61,421 bases of DNA from Burkholderiales bacterium (GTDB lineage Bacteria; Pseudomonadota; Gammaproteobacteria; Burkholderiales; Burkholderiaceae_C). Shown here piece by piece: positions 51,186 to 61,421 of the stretch; within the stretch, counting starts at the first letter, position 1; every line of letters starts with the position of its first letter. Both the position numbers and the translations under genes were made by a program. The notes beneath the pieces were generated by a model. It had not been told where the DNA came from and did not search any database. It saw only the letters and a program-made list of their open reading frames with translations. The stretch spans positions 1 to 61,421 of the forward strand of contig JACPVA010000192.1 of assembly GCA_016191995.1 (NCBI GenBank). The letters are read 5' to 3'.

Positions 51186-53494
51186 CAGAAGGCGGTCCCG
51201 ATCTGGAATTGGAACTTCTGGATTCTATCGTTGGGCTCGGAGCGGATCGGCGTGCCCCAGCTCATCTTCAGCGGCCCGACCGGCGACAGCCAGCTCAAGC
51301 CGATCCCGGTCGACGCGCGCAGCGTCGAGGCGTCGACACGCTCGCCCTCGGCCCAGACGTTGCCGGCGTCGACGAAGCCGAACAGGCGCAGCGTCTTGTC
51401 CTTGCCCGTCCCAGGAACGGGAACGTACAGCTCGGCGTTGACGTTGAGCTTGCGCGTGCCGCCGATGTAGGCGCCGGTCGGGTCGACGGTGCCGAGCGAG
51501 CCCTGCTCGAAGACCCGCACCGACCCCAGCCCGCCGCCGTAGAAGTTCTTGAACAGCGGGTAGGGCCGGTCGCCGAGGCCCTTGCCGACGCCGAGCTCGG
51601 CATTCAGCCCGAGCGTGAAGCGCGGGCCGAGCGGCAGGTACTGCTGCAGCTGCGCGCTGCCGCGCAGGTAGCGCACGTCGCCCCACAGGCTGGCCTCGAG
51701 GTTGACGCGCTGGTAGCGCCCGCTGGTCGGCGCGAGCACGCTGTCGCGCGCGTCGCGCGACCAGCCGATCGTCAGCGGCCAGGCCGTGCTGCGCGGGCCG
51801 AACTGCTCGCGGTACAGGAAGTAGCTGTTCGGGATGCCGGCCGAGGCGCCGATCTGCGTGCGCTCCCAGCCGGCACCGAAGAAGACGGTGTCGAACTCGG
51901 AGAACGGCACGCCGAAGCGGACCGACGCGCCCGGGGTCGAGATCTGGTAGGCGTCGCCCAGGCTGTTGAAGGGCCGGCTGGTGCGGTAGTACAGGTCGAT
52001 CGCGCGCGAGACGCCGTCGATCGTGAAGTAGGGGTCGACGGTGCTGAAGACGAAGCTGCGCGCGCTGCGGCTGGTGTTGAGCTCGACGCCCAGGTAATGC
52101 CCGCTGCCGAAGACGTTGTCCTGCTTGACCGAGGCCGTGAACGAGATCTTCTCGGCGCTCGAGTAGCCGGCGCCGATCAGCAGGTTGCCGGTCGGCCGCT
52201 CCTTGACGGTGACGACGAGGTCGACCTGGTCGGGCGCGCCGGGCACCTCGCGGGTGTCGATCTCGACCTCGTCGAAGAATCCCAGGCGGTCGATTCGCCC
52301 GCGCGACAGCTTGATGCGCGCGCCGTCGTACCACGCCGACTCGAGCTGGCGCAGTTCGCGCCGGATCACCTCGTCGCGCGTGCGCGTGTTGCCCGCGACC
52401 TCGATGCGGCGGACGTAGACGCGTCGCTGCGGCTGGGCGTCCAGGACGACGACGACCTGCGCCGTCTCGCGGTCGACCTCGGGACGCGCCGCGACGCGCG
52501 CGAAGGCGTAGCCGTACTGGCCGAACAGCTCGCCGAACAGGCGCTGGGTGTCGGTGACGTCGCTGCCGCGGTAGGCCTGGCCCGGGCGCACGCGCACGAG
52601 CTCGCGGAACGCCGCGTCGCGCCCCAGGTATTCGCCCTCCAGCCGCACGCCGGCCACCGTGTAGCGCTGGCCCTCGCGGATCGAGATCGCGATCGAGATG
52701 TCCTGCTTGTCGGGCGAGATCGTGACCTGCGTCGACTCGATCTCGAACTCGAGGTAGCCGCGGTCGACGTAGTACGCGCGCAGCGTCTCGAGGTCGCCGT
52801 TGAGCTTGGCGCGCGAGTAGCGGTCGGTCTTCGTATACCAGGTCAGCCAGCCCGGCGTCGTCAGCTCCATCTGCGCCAGCAGCGTCGGCTCGCTGAACGC
52901 ACTGGCACCGATGAGGCGGATCTCGCGGATGCGCGCGGCCTCGCCTTCGCTCATCGCGAAGCTGATCTCGACCCGGTTGCGCTCGATCGGCGTCACCGTC
53001 GTCACGACCTCGGCGCCGTACAGGCTGCGCCCGAGATACTGGCGCTTGATCTCCTGCTCGGCGCGGTCGACGAGCGCCTTGTCGAACGGCAGCCCCTCGC
53101 CGATGCCGGCGTCCTTCAGCGACTTGACGAGGACGTCCTTGTCGAACTCCTTCAGGCCGACGAAGTCCACGCGCGCGACCACCGGGCGCTCGTCGACGAC
53201 GACGACCGCGGTGCGGCCTTCGACGACGATGCGAACGTCGGAGAACAGCCCGGTGGCGAACAGCGCGCGCAGCGCCGCGGCGGCCTTGTCGTCGGTGTAG
53301 GTGTCGCCGATGCGAAACGGCAGCGCGGCGAAGACCGTGCCGGGGTCGGTGCGCTGCAGGCCCTCGACGCGGATATCCTGCAGCTCGAAGGGCTCGACCG
53401 CGAATGCCGGCTGCGACCCGAGGGTGCCGGCGCAGGCCAGCACGACGCAAGCCGCGGTGGGGCGCAGCGCCCCGAACGGGATGAACAAGGCCAT
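51185..53494 (-). CDS. bamA: Outer-membrane protein assembly factor BamA
   Basis: 769 residues. Signal peptide, five POTRA domains (FELQDIRVEGLQRTDPGTVF opens POTRA1), then a 16-strand barrel ending in Phe as outer-membrane proteins do. BamA is the core of the machine that folds barrel proteins into the outer membrane. The loop-6 VRGF/Y motif reads VRVF (residues 659-662): the Gly codon is GTC. This is unusual for a very conserved site. It follows rseP and precedes ompH in the standard order. Confidence 0.96.
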   Translation of the reverse strand: MALFIPFGALRPTAACVVLACAGTLGSQPAFAVEPFELQDIRVEGLQRTDPGTVFAALPFRIGDTYTDDKAAAALRALFATGLFSDVRIVVEGRTAVVVVDERPVVARVDFVGLKEFDKDVLVKSLKDAGIGEGLPFDKALVDRAEQEIKRQYLGRSLYGAEVVTTVTPIERNRVEISFAMSEGEAARIREIRLIGASAFSEPTLLAQMELTTPGWLTWYTKTDRYSRAKLNGDLETLRAYYVDRGYLEFEIESTQVTISPDKQDISIAISIREGQRYTVAGVRLEGEYLGRDAAFRELVRVRPGQAYRGSDVTDTQRLFGELFGQYGYAFARVAARPEVDRETAQVVVVLDAQPQRRVYVRRIEVAGNTRTRDEVIRRELRQLESAWYDGARIKLSRGRIDRLGFFDEVEIDTREVPGAPDQVDLVVTVKERPTGNLLIGAGYSSAEKISFTASVKQDNVFGSGHYLGVELNTSRSARSFVFSTVDPYFTIDGVSRAIDLYYRTSRPFNSLGDAYQISTPGASVRFGVPFSEFDTVFFGAGWERTQIGASAGIPNSYFLYREQFGPRSTAWPLTIGWSRDARDSVLAPTSGRYQRVNLEASLWGDVRYLRGSAQLQQYLPLGPRFTLGLNAELGVGKGLGDRPYPLFKNFYGGGLGSVRVFEQGSLGTVDPTGAYIGGTRKLNVNAELYVPVPGTGKDKTLRLFGFVDAGNVWAEGERVDASTLRASTGIGLSWLSPVGPLKMSWGTPIRSEPNDRIQKFQFQIGTAF

Positions 53495-53505
53495 GGGGGA
53501 TGAGG

Positions 53506-54876
53506 TCAGTGCAGACCGAGGAGGCGGGCCACGTCGTTGAACAAGGCCAACGACATCAGCATCAGCAGCAAGGCCATGCCGCCCCGCTGCAGGCGCTCGA
53601 GCCAGACCTCGGATACCGGCCGCCCCGTCACGCCCTCGAAAAGATAATATATCAGGTGCCCACCATCGAGCATCGGCAGCGGCAGCAGGTTGAGCACGCC
53701 CAGGCTGACGCTGACCAGCGCGAGAAAGCCCAGGTAGTAGGCCAGCCCCTGCTGCACCGACTGCCCGGCATAGTCGGCGATCGTCAGCGGGCCACTGAGG
53801 TTCTTCACCGAGGCCTCGCCGACCAGCATGCGGCCGAGCATGCGCAGCGTCAGCACCGAGACCTCCCAGGTGCGCGCCGCACCCTTGGCCAGGCCGTCGA
53901 CCGGGCCGCGGCGCACGGTCACCATCTCCGGCGCGGCGCCGACGTAGGCGTCGATGCGGCCGATGCGCGCCCCGCCCTCCTCGTGCACGCGCGGCGTGAT
54001 CGCCAACAGCTGGCGCGCGCCGTCGCGCTCGACCTCCCAGCGCATCGGGCGGCCGCGCTCGCCGTCGATGGCGGCGCGGATCGCCTCGCGCAGCGCCTGC
54101 GCATCGGCGACCGCCTGCCCGTCGACTGCGAGCACGCGGTCGCCCTCGCGCAGTCCCGCCGCCGCCGCCGGGCCGCCTTCGCGCAGCGCGCCCATCACCG
54201 GCTCGCTGTACGGCGCGCCCAGCCCGATGCGGCGCATCAGCGCGGCGTCGACCTCGCGCGACGGCACCGCTTCGAGCGCCAGCACGACGCTGTGCGTGCC
54301 GCGCCCGCCGCGGTCGGCGACCAGCAGATGCAGCGGCCGGCCGTCGAGCACCGCCTGCGTGAGCTGCCAGCGCAGGTCGGTCATCGAGTCGATATCGGTC
54401 CAGTCGGCACCGTCGCGCGAATGCGCCTGCACCCAGTCGCCGCCGCGCAGCCCGGCCTGCTCGGCCAGGCTGCCGGCGACCGGGGTCGACAGCACGGCGC
54501 GCGGCTCCTGCACGCCGATCCAGTGCGACGCCGCATACAGCAGCACCGCCAGCACGAGGTTGGCCGCCGGGCCGGCGGCGACGATGGCGGCGCGCTGCAC
54601 GAGCGGCTTGCGGTTGAACGCGCGATCGATCTCAGCGGCTTCGACCTCGCCCTCGCGCTCGTCGAGCATGCGCACATAACCGCCCAGCGGCAGCGCGCCG
54701 ACGACGAATTCGGTCGCCTTCGGGTCGCGCTGCCAGCGCCAGACCGGGCGCCCGAATCCGACCGAGAATCGAAGCACCTTGACGCCGAACGCGACCGCGG
54801 TTCGGTAGTGCCCCCACTCGTGGACGACGATCAGCACGCCCAGCGTCAGCACGAAGGCGAGCACGGTGGTGATCAA
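53506..54876 (-). CDS. rseP: Site-2 RIP metalloprotease RseP
   Basis: 456 residues. The zinc motif HEWGHY (His19, Glu20, His23) lies in the first membrane helix and the third ligand in [10 protein letters not shown] near the C-terminus; two PDZ-like domains lie between (GLRGGDWVQ and [16 protein letters not shown]). It cleaves anti-sigma factors and signal-peptide remnants in the membrane. The start is a TTG at 54876 that overlaps the dxr stop; it matches the usual N-terminus, while a GTG four codons later is possible. Confidence 0.95.
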   Translation of the reverse strand: MITTVLAFVLTLGVLIVVHEWGHYRTAVAFGVKVLRFSVGFGRPVWRWQRDPKATEFVVGALPLGGYVRMLDEREGEVEAAEIDRAFNRKPLVQRAAIVAAGPAANLVLAVLLYAASHWIGVQEPRAVLSTPVAGSLAEQAGLRGGDWVQAHSRDGADWTDIDSMTDLRWQLTQAVLDGRPLHLLVADRGGRGTHSVVLALEAVPSREVDAALMRRIGLGAPYSEPVMGALREGGPAAAAGLREGDRVLAVDGQAVADAQALREAIRAAIDGERGRPMRWEVERDGARQLLAITPRVHEEGGARIGRIDAYVGAAPEMVTVRRGPVDGLAKGAARTWEVSVLTLRMLGRMLVGEASVKNLSGPLTIADYAGQSVQQGLAYYLGFLALVSVSLGVLNLLPLPMLDGGHLIYYLFEGVTGRPVSEVWLERLQRGGMALLLMLMSLALFNDVARLLGLH

Positions 54877-56063
54877 GCAGCCAGCTCCCGGATGAAGCCG
54901 CGCGCAACCTCGCGCGCGCGCGCGTCGAGCGCGTGCAGGTCGTCCAGCCCGCCTATGCCGCCGATGCGCCCGGCCAGCGCGTCGACCGTGCGCGCATTGA
55001 CGCTGTGAATGCGCGGGAAGCGGATGGTTCCGGCGAGGAAGGCCGCCACCGCCTCCTCGTTGGCCGCGTTCAGCACCGCAGTGCTGCCCTCGGGCGCGGC
55101 CAGCGCCTGGTAGGCCAGCGCCAGCGCCGGGAAGCGCGCGTGGTCGGCGGGCTCGAAGGTCAGCGGCGCCAGCGCGAGGAAGTCCAGTGACGGCGCACCG
55201 GCCTCGATGCGCTCGGGCCAGGCCAGTCCGTAGGCGATCGGCACCCGCATGTCGGGCGTGCCCATCTGCGCCAGCACCGACGCGTCGCGGCACACGACCA
55301 TCGAGTGCACGATGCTCTGCGGGTGGACGACGACGCGGATGCGCTCGGGCGGCAGCGCGAACAGCCAATGCGCCTCGACCACCTCGAGCGCCTTGTTCAT
55401 CATCGTCGCCGAGTCGACCGAGATCTTGCGCCCCATGACCCAGTTCGGGTGCGCGCAGGCCTGGTCGGGCGTCACCGAGTCGAGCGTCGCCGGGTCGCGG
55501 TCGCGGAACGGCCCGCCGGAGGCGGTCAGCACGATATGGTCGATTCGATCGGCCCAGCGGCTGCGGTCCTCGGGCAGGCACTGGAAGATCGCCGAGTGCT
55601 CGCTGTCGATCGGCAGCAGCGTCGCGCCGCCGTCCTCGACCGCGCGCATGAACAGCGCGCCGCCGACCACGAGCGCCTCCTTGTTGGCCAGCAGCAGCCG
55701 CTTGCCGGCGCGCGCCGCCGCCAGACAGGGCGCGAGCCCGGCGGCGCCGACGATCGCCGCCATCACGGCATCGACCTCGGGATGTGCCGCCAGCTCGGCC
55801 AGCGCGCGCGTGCCGACCGCGACCTCGGTGCGCAGCCCGCGCGCCGCGAGACCTTCGCGCAACCGCAGCGCGTCGGCGTCGGCGGCGACGACGGCGACGC
55901 GCGGGCGGAAGCGCTCGCACTGCGCGAGCAGCTCGTCGACGCGCCGCATCGCGCTCAGGCCGAAGACCTCGTAGCGCTGCGGGTGGCGCGCGACGACGTC
56001 GAGCGTGCTGACGCCGATCGAGCCGGTCGAGCCGAGGATGGCCAGTCGCTGGCGCGTGGACAT
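54873..56063 (-). CDS. dxr: 1-deoxy-D-xylulose 5-phosphate reductoisomerase
   Basis: 396 residues. NADPH-binding [18 protein letters not shown], metal and substrate sites in [24 protein letters not shown] and [21 protein letters not shown]. It makes methylerythritol phosphate in the MEP isoprenoid pathway, supplying precursors for UppS upstream in the same cluster. ATG 56063 gives the standard start. Confidence 0.97.
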   Translation of the reverse strand: MSTRQRLAILGSTGSIGVSTLDVVARHPQRYEVFGLSAMRRVDELLAQCERFRPRVAVVAADADALRLREGLAARGLRTEVAVGTRALAELAAHPEVDAVMAAIVGAAGLAPCLAAARAGKRLLLANKEALVVGGALFMRAVEDGGATLLPIDSEHSAIFQCLPEDRSRWADRIDHIVLTASGGPFRDRDPATLDSVTPDQACAHPNWVMGRKISVDSATMMNKALEVVEAHWLFALPPERIRVVVHPQSIVHSMVVCRDASVLAQMGTPDMRVPIAYGLAWPERIEAGAPSLDFLALAPLTFEPADHARFPALALAYQALAAPEGSTAVLNAANEEAVAAFLAGTIRFPRIHSVNARTVDALAGRIGGIGGLDDLHALDARAREVARGFIRELAA

Positions 56064-56077
56064 CGCGCGATTGTCGG

Positions 56078-56923
56078 TCAGGCGCGCCCGAGCGCCGCCA
56101 GCGCGGCGGCGAGCGGGAAGACCGGCAGCAGCGCATCGATGCGGTCGAGCACGCCGCCATGGCCGGGCAGCAGCCGCGAGCTGTCCTTGGCGCCGACGGC
56201 GCGCTTGACGAGCGACTCGACGAGGTCGCCGACCACGCTCATCGCCACCAGCGCGCCCAGCGCCAGCGCCGCCCCCGCCGCACCGAGGACCTCGTGCAGC
56301 CGCTCGAACAGGCTGCCGTGCGCCCAGGGCCAGTGGCGCGCGGCCCAGGACCAGGCCAGCGCCAGCAGCGCGACGCCGAGCGCACCGCTGGCCGCCCCTT
56401 CCCAGCTCTTGCCGGGGCTGATCGTCGGCGCCAGCTTGCGCCGGCCGAAGGCGCGCCCGCCGGCATAGGCGGCGATGTCGGCCATCCACACGAGCACGAA
56501 GATCGACAGCAGGAACGGCAGGCCGAGCGCGCGCGCCTGCGCCATCGCCAGCCACGCCGACCACAGCAGCAGCGCGCCGAGGGACCAGCGCGGCAGGCGC
56601 GGGGCGTGTCGCCAGGCCTGCGGGCCGGCGGCCAGCGCCAGAGTCCCGCAGACGATCCACGCCGCCGCCGGCAGCCACCAGCCCATGCCGGGGACGCGAT
56701 CGGCCCAGCCAAGCGCAATCGCCGCCGCGCCGGCCGCCGCGATCGCCGCCCCACCGGCCAGCGCCGGCGCGAACGCCACGCCGTTGAGCCGCCCCCATTC
56801 CCAGCCGGCGGCGGCCACCAGCAGCAGCGTGAAGGCCTGGAGGGGCCACGCGACAGGGGCGAACAGCGCCGGCAGCAGCAGCGCCAGCAGGACCAGCGCG
56901 GTCGCGACGCGCTGGCGCAGCAT
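56078..56923 (-). CDS. cdsA: Phosphatidate cytidylyltransferase
   Basis: 281 residues with about eight hydrophobic segments and the C-terminal signature region [21 protein letters not shown]...[11 protein letters not shown], whose Asp residues bind the metal. It makes CDP-diacylglycerol for phospholipids. The ATG at 56923 overlaps the uppS stop by one base. Confidence 0.95.
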   Translation of the reverse strand: MLRQRVATALVLLALLLPALFAPVAWPLQAFTLLLVAAAGWEWGRLNGVAFAPALAGGAAIAAAGAAAIALGWADRVPGMGWWLPAAAWIVCGTLALAAGPQAWRHAPRLPRWSLGALLLWSAWLAMAQARALGLPFLLSIFVLVWMADIAAYAGGRAFGRRKLAPTISPGKSWEGAASGALGVALLALAWSWAARHWPWAHGSLFERLHEVLGAAGAALALGALVAMSVVGDLVESLVKRAVGAKDSSRLLPGHGGVLDRIDALLPVFPLAAALAALGRA

Positions 56924-57696
56924 CAAGCGACCGGACGGATCGCGCCGAAGCGTCGGTCGCGCCGCGCGTAGGTCGCCAGCGCCGCATCGATCTCGGCGAC
57001 GCCGAAGTCCGGCCACAGGCAGTCGGTGAAGAACAGCTCCGCGTACGCCGCCTGCCAGAGCAGGAAGTTGCTGATCCGCATCTCGCCGCCGGTGCGGATG
57101 AACAGATCCGGGTCGGGCGCGAAGGCCAGCGCCATGTGGCGGCCGAGCCAGGCCTCGTCGAGCTGTTCGGGCGCCAGCCGCTGCGCCAGCGCCTGCTGGC
57201 AGGCCTGAACGACATCCCAGCGCCCGCCGTAGTTGAACGCGACCGCCAGCGTGATGCGGGTGTTGTGCGCCGTGCGCGACTCGGCCTCCTCCCAGGCGCG
57301 GCGAAGCTTGTCCGAGACCTGGTCGCGGTCGCCGACGATGCGGATTCGCACGCCGTCGCCGGCGAGCCTGGACAGGTACTTGGAGACCGCCACCAGCACC
57401 AGGCTCATCAGGCCGGAGACCTCCTCGTGCGGCCGCTTCCAGTTCTCCGACGAGAAGGCGAAGACCGTCAGGTACTCGACGCCGCGCGCGGCGAAGATGT
57501 CGACCGCCTTGACCAGCGCATCGACCCCGGCCTTGTGGCCGAAGAAGCGCGGCATGTGGCGCTGGCGCGCCCAGCGGCCGTTGCCATCCATCACGACGGC
57601 GACATGGCGCGGCACCTGCGCGCGCTGGGCGTCGGCCGCGGGCAGCGCGCGCGCGGCGACGCCCTGGACCGGGGTGCGGGTTTCGACGAGCGCCAT
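56923..57696 (-). CDS. uppS: Undecaprenyl diphosphate synthase (cis-prenyltransferase)
   Basis: 257 residues. Catalytic Asp in [12 protein letters not shown], then [11 protein letters not shown] and [19 protein letters not shown]. It extends farnesyl diphosphate to the C55 lipid carrier for peptidoglycan and LPS. An N-terminal ~28 residues before the domain is longer than in some homologues. The start overlaps the frr stop by one base. Confidence 0.96.
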   Translation of the reverse strand: MALVETRTPVQGVAARALPAADAQRAQVPRHVAVVMDGNGRWARQRHMPRFFGHKAGVDALVKAVDIFAARGVEYLTVFAFSSENWKRPHEEVSGLMSLVLVAVSKYLSRLAGDGVRIRIVGDRDQVSDKLRRAWEEAESRTAHNTRITLAVAFNYGGRWDVVQACQQALAQRLAPEQLDEAWLGRHMALAFAPDPDLFIRTGGEMRISNFLLWQAAYAELFFTDCLWPDFGVAEIDAALATYARRDRRFGAIRPVA

Positions 57697-58265
57697 CAGA
57701 CGGCCATCACGTCCGCCTCCTTGGCGGCCACCAAGCGGTCGATCTCGGCGATCGTGCGGTCGGTCAGGTCCTGCACGCGGTCCTGCGCGCGGCGTTCCTC
57801 GTCCTCGCCGACCTGCTTGTCCTTCAGCAGGCGTTTCAGATGCTCGTTGGCGTCGCGCCGCACCGCGCGCACGGCGACCTTGCCCTCCTCGCCGGCGTGA
57901 CGAACGACCTTGCTGAGCTCGCGCCGGCGCTCCTCGGTCAGCGCTGGCATCGGCACGCGCAGCAGGTCGCCCTGCGATGCGGGGTTGAGCCCCAGGTCGG
58001 ACTCGCGGATCGCCTTCTCGATCTTGGCGCCCATGCCCTTCTCCCACGGCTGCACGCCCAGCGTGCGCGCGTCCAGCAGCGTCACGTTGGCGACCTGGCT
58101 GATCGGCAGCATCGAGCCGTAGTACTCGACGTGCACCTGGTCGAGCAGGCCCGGGTGCGCGCGGCCGGTGCGGATCTTCAGCAGTTCGCCGCGCAGCGCC
58201 TCGATCGACTTGCCCATCTTGCTCTCGGCGGACTTCAGGATCTCGGGGATCGTCGTGCTCGTCAT
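57696..58265 (-). CDS. frr: Ribosome recycling factor
   Basis: 189 residues, nearly the E. coli length. Three-helix bundle with [25 protein letters not shown] and the [29 protein letters not shown] helix. With EF-G it splits post-termination ribosomes. 48 bp after pyrH. Confidence 0.97.
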   Translation of the reverse strand: MTSTTIPEILKSAESKMGKSIEALRGELLKIRTGRAHPGLLDQVHVEYYGSMLPISQVANVTLLDARTLGVQPWEKGMGAKIEKAIRESDLGLNPASQGDLLRVPMPALTEERRRELSKVVRHAGEEGKVAVRAVRRDANEHLKRLLKDKQVGEDEERRAQDRVQDLTDRTIAEIDRLVAAKEADVMAV

Positions 58266-58313
58266 GCTGGTTCGTCTCCTGGCCGGCGCGCGCGCCGCGC
58301 GCGTCGGCCGATG

Positions 58314-59024
58314 CTATACGTGCACCAGGGTGCCCTCGTCCTCGCCCATCACGACGCGCAGCAGCGCATCGGGCCTGAGGATGCTGAAGACCTTGATCGG
58401 CAGCTTCTGGTCGCGGCACAGCGCGAACGCGGTCGCGTCCATGACCTGCAGGTTGCGCGAGATCGCCTCGTCGAAGCTGATGCGGTCGTAGCGCCGCGCG
58501 TGCGGGTCCTTCGCCGGGTCGGCGCTGTAGACGCCGTCGACCTTGGTCGCCTTCAGCACGATCTCGGCTCCGATCTCGGCCCCGCGCAGCGCGGCGGCGG
58601 TATCGGTGGTGAAGAAGGGGTTGCCGGTGCCGGCAGCGAAGACGACGATCTTGCCCTCCTCGAGGTACTGCAGCGCCTTCGGCCGCACATAGGGCTCGAC
58701 GACCTGCTCGATGTTGATCGCCGACATCACGCGCGCGGTCATGCCCTCCAGCCGCATCGTGTCGGCCAGCGCGAGCGAGTTCATCACGGTGGCGAGCATG
58801 CCCATGTAGTCGGCGGTCGCGCGGTCCATGCCGCCGGCGCCGCCGGCCACGCCGCGGAAGATGTTGCCGCCGCCGATCACGACCGCGACCTGCACCCCGC
58901 GCTCGGTCACCTGGCGCACCTCGCGCGCCATGCGCACGATGGTCGCGCGGTCGATCCCGTAGGGCTCGTCGCCCATCAGGGCCTCGCCGGAAAGCTTCAG
59001 CAGGATGCGCTGGTACGCGGGCAT
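58314..59024 (-). CDS. pyrH: Uridylate kinase
   Basis: 236 residues of the amino-acid-kinase fold: [37 protein letters not shown] [10 protein letters not shown], and [10 protein letters not shown]. It phosphorylates UMP to UDP and is often allosterically controlled by GTP/UTP. ATG 59024 has GGAGA upstream; an extension to 59072 lacks family support. Confidence 0.97.
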   Translation of the reverse strand: MPAYQRILLKLSGEALMGDEPYGIDRATIVRMAREVRQVTERGVQVAVVIGGGNIFRGVAGGAGGMDRATADYMGMLATVMNSLALADTMRLEGMTARVMSAINIEQVVEPYVRPKALQYLEEGKIVVFAAGTGNPFFTTDTAAALRGAEIGAEIVLKATKVDGVYSADPAKDPHARRYDRISFDEAISRNLQVMDATAFALCRDQKLPIKVFSILRPDALLRVVMGEDEGTLVHV

Positions 59025-59115
59025 CGGGTCTCCCTGGATCGGCGCCGCGCCGCGCAGCGGGGCAGCGCGCACCGGCGCGCAGTCTACCGCCGACGGCGCC
59101 GGCTGCCTTGCGCGA

Positions 59116-60012
59116 TCAGCCGCCCTTGGCGGCGGCCATCTGCGCCGCGACCTCGGCGGCGAAGTCCTCGGACTTCTTCTCGATCCCCTCTCCGACGACG
59201 AACAGCGTGAAGCCGGCGACCGTGGTCGACTTGTCCTTCAGCATCTGGCCGACCGTCTGCTTGCCGTCGGCGGCCTTGACGAAGACCTGGTCCAGGAGGC
59301 TGACCTCCTTGAGGTACTTCTGCACCGCGCCGTCGACCATCTTGGCGACGATCTCGGCCGGCTTGCCCGACTCGGCGGCCTTCTCGGCGGCGATCCGGCG
59401 CTCCTTGTCGACCAGCTCGGCCGGCACCTGCGACGACGACAGCGCCGCCGGCTTCATCGCCGCGACGTGCATCGCGACATCCTTGGCCGCGACCGCATCG
59501 CCGCGGTACTCGACGACGACGCCGATGCGCGTGCCGTGCAGGTAATGCGCCAGCGCGCCGCCGCCGGCGTAGCGCGCGAAGCGGCGGATCGTCATGTTCT
59601 CGCCGATCTTGCCGACCAGCCCCTTGCGAACGTCCTCGACCGTCGGCCCGAAGTCGTCCATCGACAGCGGCAGCGCGGCCAGCGCGGCGACGTCGGCCGG
59701 CGCGCGCGCCGCCACCAGGGCGGCCAGCGCCTGTGCGAAGGTCTGGAAGGTCTCGTTCTTGGAGACGAAGTCGGTCTCGCAGTTGACCTCGACCAGGGCG
59801 CCGGTGGTGCCGTCGACCGCGGCCGCGACCACGCCCTCGGCGGTGATGCGCGAGGCCGCCTTGCCGGCCTTGTTGCCGAGCTTGACGCGCAGGATCTCCT
59901 CGGCGCGCGCCATGTCGCCGTCCGCCTCGGCCAGGGCCTTCTTGCACTCCATCATCGGGGCGTCGGTCTTGGCGCGCAGCGCGCCGACCATGCTTGCAGT
60001 GATCGCGGGCAT
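59116..60012 (-). CDS. tsf: Elongation factor Ts
   Basis: 298 residues. UBA-like N-terminus ([17 protein letters not shown]), the nucleotide-exchange motif [14 protein letters not shown] and two core domains. It recycles EF-Tu by releasing GDP. Co-oriented with rpsB, 158 bp apart, and with GGAGAA before the ATG. Confidence 0.97.
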   Translation of the reverse strand: MPAITASMVGALRAKTDAPMMECKKALAEADGDMARAEEILRVKLGNKAGKAASRITAEGVVAAAVDGTTGALVEVNCETDFVSKNETFQTFAQALAALVAARAPADVAALAALPLSMDDFGPTVEDVRKGLVGKIGENMTIRRFARYAGGGALAHYLHGTRIGVVVEYRGDAVAAKDVAMHVAAMKPAALSSSQVPAELVDKERRIAAEKAAESGKPAEIVAKMVDGAVQKYLKEVSLLDQVFVKAADGKQTVGQMLKDKSTTVAGFTLFVVGEGIEKKSEDFAAEVAAQMAAAKGG

Positions 60013-60170
60013 CGGTGGGTTCTCCGTGGCTGGCCGCCGCAAAGGCCCTGGACAGGGCCGGCGGCGGCGCGTGAACGATGGTGGGCGGAAGGCGGCGGCG
60101 CATGCCGCCCGCCGCGCCCGGTTCGGCCGGGCGGTGGCCGGCCGCGGGGCGCGCCCCGCGGCGCTCAGGC

Positions 60171-60914
60171 TCAGGCGCCCTCGCGGACCTCGACGAACTC
60201 GTCGCCCTCGCCGGCCGCGGCGAGCACGTCGGTGGTGCCGCTGGCCTTGCCCTCGAGCACCGCGTCGGCGACCGCGCGCGCATACAGCGCGACCGCCTTG
60301 GCCGAGTCGTCGTTGCCCGGGATCACGTGATCGATCCCCTGCGGCGAGTGGTTGGTGTCGACGACGCCGACGATAGGGATGCCGAGCTTCTGCGCCTCGG
60401 CGACGGCGATCTTGTGGTAGCCGACGTCGATCACGAACATCGCGTCCGGCAGCGCGTTCATATCCTGGATGCCGCCGATATCCTTCTCGAGCTTGGTCAG
60501 CTCGCGCTCGAACATCAGCGCCTCCTTCTTGATCATCTGCTCGGTGCCGGCCTCCTTGGTGGCCTGCATGTCCTTGAGCTTCTTCAGCGAGCCCTTGACG
60601 GTCTTGAAGTTGGTCAGCATGCCGCCGAGCCAGCGCTGGTCGACGTAGGGCATGCCGCAGCGCTGCGCCTCGGCGGCGATGACGTCGCGCGCCTGGCGCT
60701 TGGTGCCGACCATCAGGATCGTCCCGCGCCGGCCGGTGAGCTGGCGCACGAACTTCATCGCGTCCTCGAACAGCGGCTGCGTCTTCTCGAGGTTGATGAT
60801 GTGGATCTTGTTGCGGTGGCCGTAGATATACGGCGCCATCCGCGGGTTCCAGAAGCGGGTCTGGTGTCCGAAATGGACGCCCGCTTCCAGCATGTCGCGC
60901 ATCGAGACGGTCAT
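60171..60914 (-). CDS. rpsB: 30S ribosomal protein S2
   Basis: 247 residues. Opens [20 protein letters not shown], with [29 protein letters not shown] and [20 protein letters not shown]. First gene of the rpsB-tsf unit, with GGAG before ATG 60914 and a leader of about 260 nt back to the best promoter. Confidence 0.97.
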   Translation of the reverse strand: MTVSMRDMLEAGVHFGHQTRFWNPRMAPYIYGHRNKIHIINLEKTQPLFEDAMKFVRQLTGRRGTILMVGTKRQARDVIAAEAQRCGMPYVDQRWLGGMLTNFKTVKGSLKKLKDMQATKEAGTEQMIKKEALMFERELTKLEKDIGGIQDMNALPDAMFVIDVGYHKIAVAEAQKLGIPIVGVVDTNHSPQGIDHVIPGNDDSAKAVALYARAVADAVLEGKASGTTDVLAAAGEGDEFVEVREGA

Positions 60915-61178
60915 GGGTGCTCCGAAGGTTGGGTCTAGAATCCCGGCGCTCATCGCGCCCGGGCTGCCCCGCCGGGGCAGCGCGCGGGCCGCGACACCTT
61001 TCGGCTGCCGGGTTCGCTGCATCGTCTGCGGCCGAAGCGCCGATCCCGTCTCTCGTCGATCGGGGCCCTCGCAAGCGATCGCGGGCGATCGCGAAGCGAG
61101 GCGGCGGTGTCGCCGGCGGGCTGCGCGCCATGCGCATCCCGCCCGCTGCGGCCCGCCCGGACATCTTCAGGCAAACGA
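60915..61178. other. rpsB leader region / divergent intergenic region
   Basis: 264 bp between rpsB and the amidase start, with no gene. It would be transcribed as the rpsB leader from the promoter at its right end; S2 represses its own mRNA in some bacteria, but I cannot identify a matching fold here. A second TAGAAT (60936-60941, plus strand) is also present. Confidence 0.4.
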
Positions 61179-61421
61179 ATGATTCTAGCACGCCGAACCG
61201 GCGCAGCCGCCGCCGCGGCCCCGCTCGCGCCCCGCGCCACGCCGCCCGATGACGCCGGCGCGACCGCGGCCGCGGCCGAGGATCTGCACGCCGTGCGCGC
61301 CCTCGTCGCCGAGGGCCGCGCGACGGCCCAGGGCCGGCTCGACGAGGCGCTGGCGCGCGCCGACGCGGTCGCCGGCCAGGGCGTCTTCGTGCGCCGCTTC
61401 GACGCCGCGGCGCGCGCGCAG
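61179..61421 (+). CDS. Amidase family protein, N-terminal fragment cut by window edge
   Basis: 81 codons are readable from the ATG at 61179 to the edge. After an Ala/Pro-rich start, [24 protein letters not shown] and [14 protein letters not shown] resemble the N-terminal helices of amidase-signature enzymes (AtzF/GatA-like), before the Ser-Ser-Lys core, which lies outside. Substrate unknown. The start is tentative, as no clear ribosome site is seen. Confidence 0.6.
   Translation, partial: MILARRTGAAAAAAPLAPRATPPDDAGATAAAAEDLHAVRALVAEGRATAQGRLDEALARADAVAGQGVFVRRFDAAARAQ
61182..61190 (-). promoter_or_regulatory. Candidate extended -10 promoter for rpsB-tsf
   Basis: On the minus strand TG-C-TAGAAT is a strong extended -10. 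It overlaps the first codons of the divergent amidase gene and lies about 268 bp before rpsB. Confidence 0.5.

Noticed and set aside
51149-53503. Plus-strand frame opposite bamA
   Set aside because: Repetitive Arg/Asp/Val translation; bamA on the other strand is complete.

Overview
The window is GC-rich chromosomal DNA of a betaproteobacterium, most likely Burkholderiales. The evidence is the gene order rpsB-tsf-pyrH-frr-uppS-cdsA-dxr-rseP-bamA-ompH-lpxD-fabZ-lpxA-lpxB-rnhB, a rpsF-priB-rpsR-rplI operon followed by dnaB, a ppsA/ppsR divergent pair, and scoAB, ETF-QO and Liv-type transport loci. GC bias makes long antisense frames common, so genes were chosen by protein family, start signals and operon logic. 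No tRNA, rRNA or CRISPR array was recognised.

Layout. 1-11 kb holds a 5'-truncated sensor kinase, scoAB with a divergent PAS-LuxR regulator and GST, a palindromic non-coding element, a thioesterase, a YceH protein, an SDR, ETF-QO, a crotonase-fold protein and an acyl-CoA ligase: a catabolic fatty/organic-acid neighbourhood. 11.3-16 kb is a complete branched-chain-amino-acid-type ABC importer (livG, livF, binding protein, livH, livM). 16-19.5 kb holds an aldehyde dehydrogenase, an O-acetylhomoserine sulfhydrylase and a CoA-binding protein. 19.5-25.3 kb is a plus-strand run of aminotransferase, TAXI binding protein, fused TRAP permease and a racemase-fold protein. 25.4-31.7 kb is a glycine module: a tandem glycine riboswitch, then gcvT, gcvH, gcvP and L-serine dehydratase, turning glycine into serine precursors and serine into pyruvate.

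31.7-33.3 kb is a small accessory patch (a repeat, a Phd/VapC-type toxin-antitoxin pair, a Uma2 remnant) beside dnaB. dnaB carries a 351-residue intein with both LAGLIDADG motifs, placed exactly in the Walker A loop and showing the W-C-T signature of class 3 inteins. The rplI-rpsR-priB-rpsF operon, an unusual sodium:solute symporter, ppsA and ppsR follow. 43.2-45.5 kb is a second accessory patch with another VapBC pair, a degenerate ORF and an MscS channel. From 45.7 kb to the end the minus strand carries the envelope and translation supercluster; an amidase N-terminus runs off the right edge.

The most notable items are the dnaB class 3 intein; a dispersed repeat whose 15-nt loop is conserved while its 9-10 bp stem differs completely at each site (once swallowing the scoB Shine-Dalgarno); a 169-bp palindromic MITE-like element; a racemase-fold protein lacking its second catalytic cysteine, coupled to a TRAP transporter; and unusual key residues in LivF, BamA and a crotonase.
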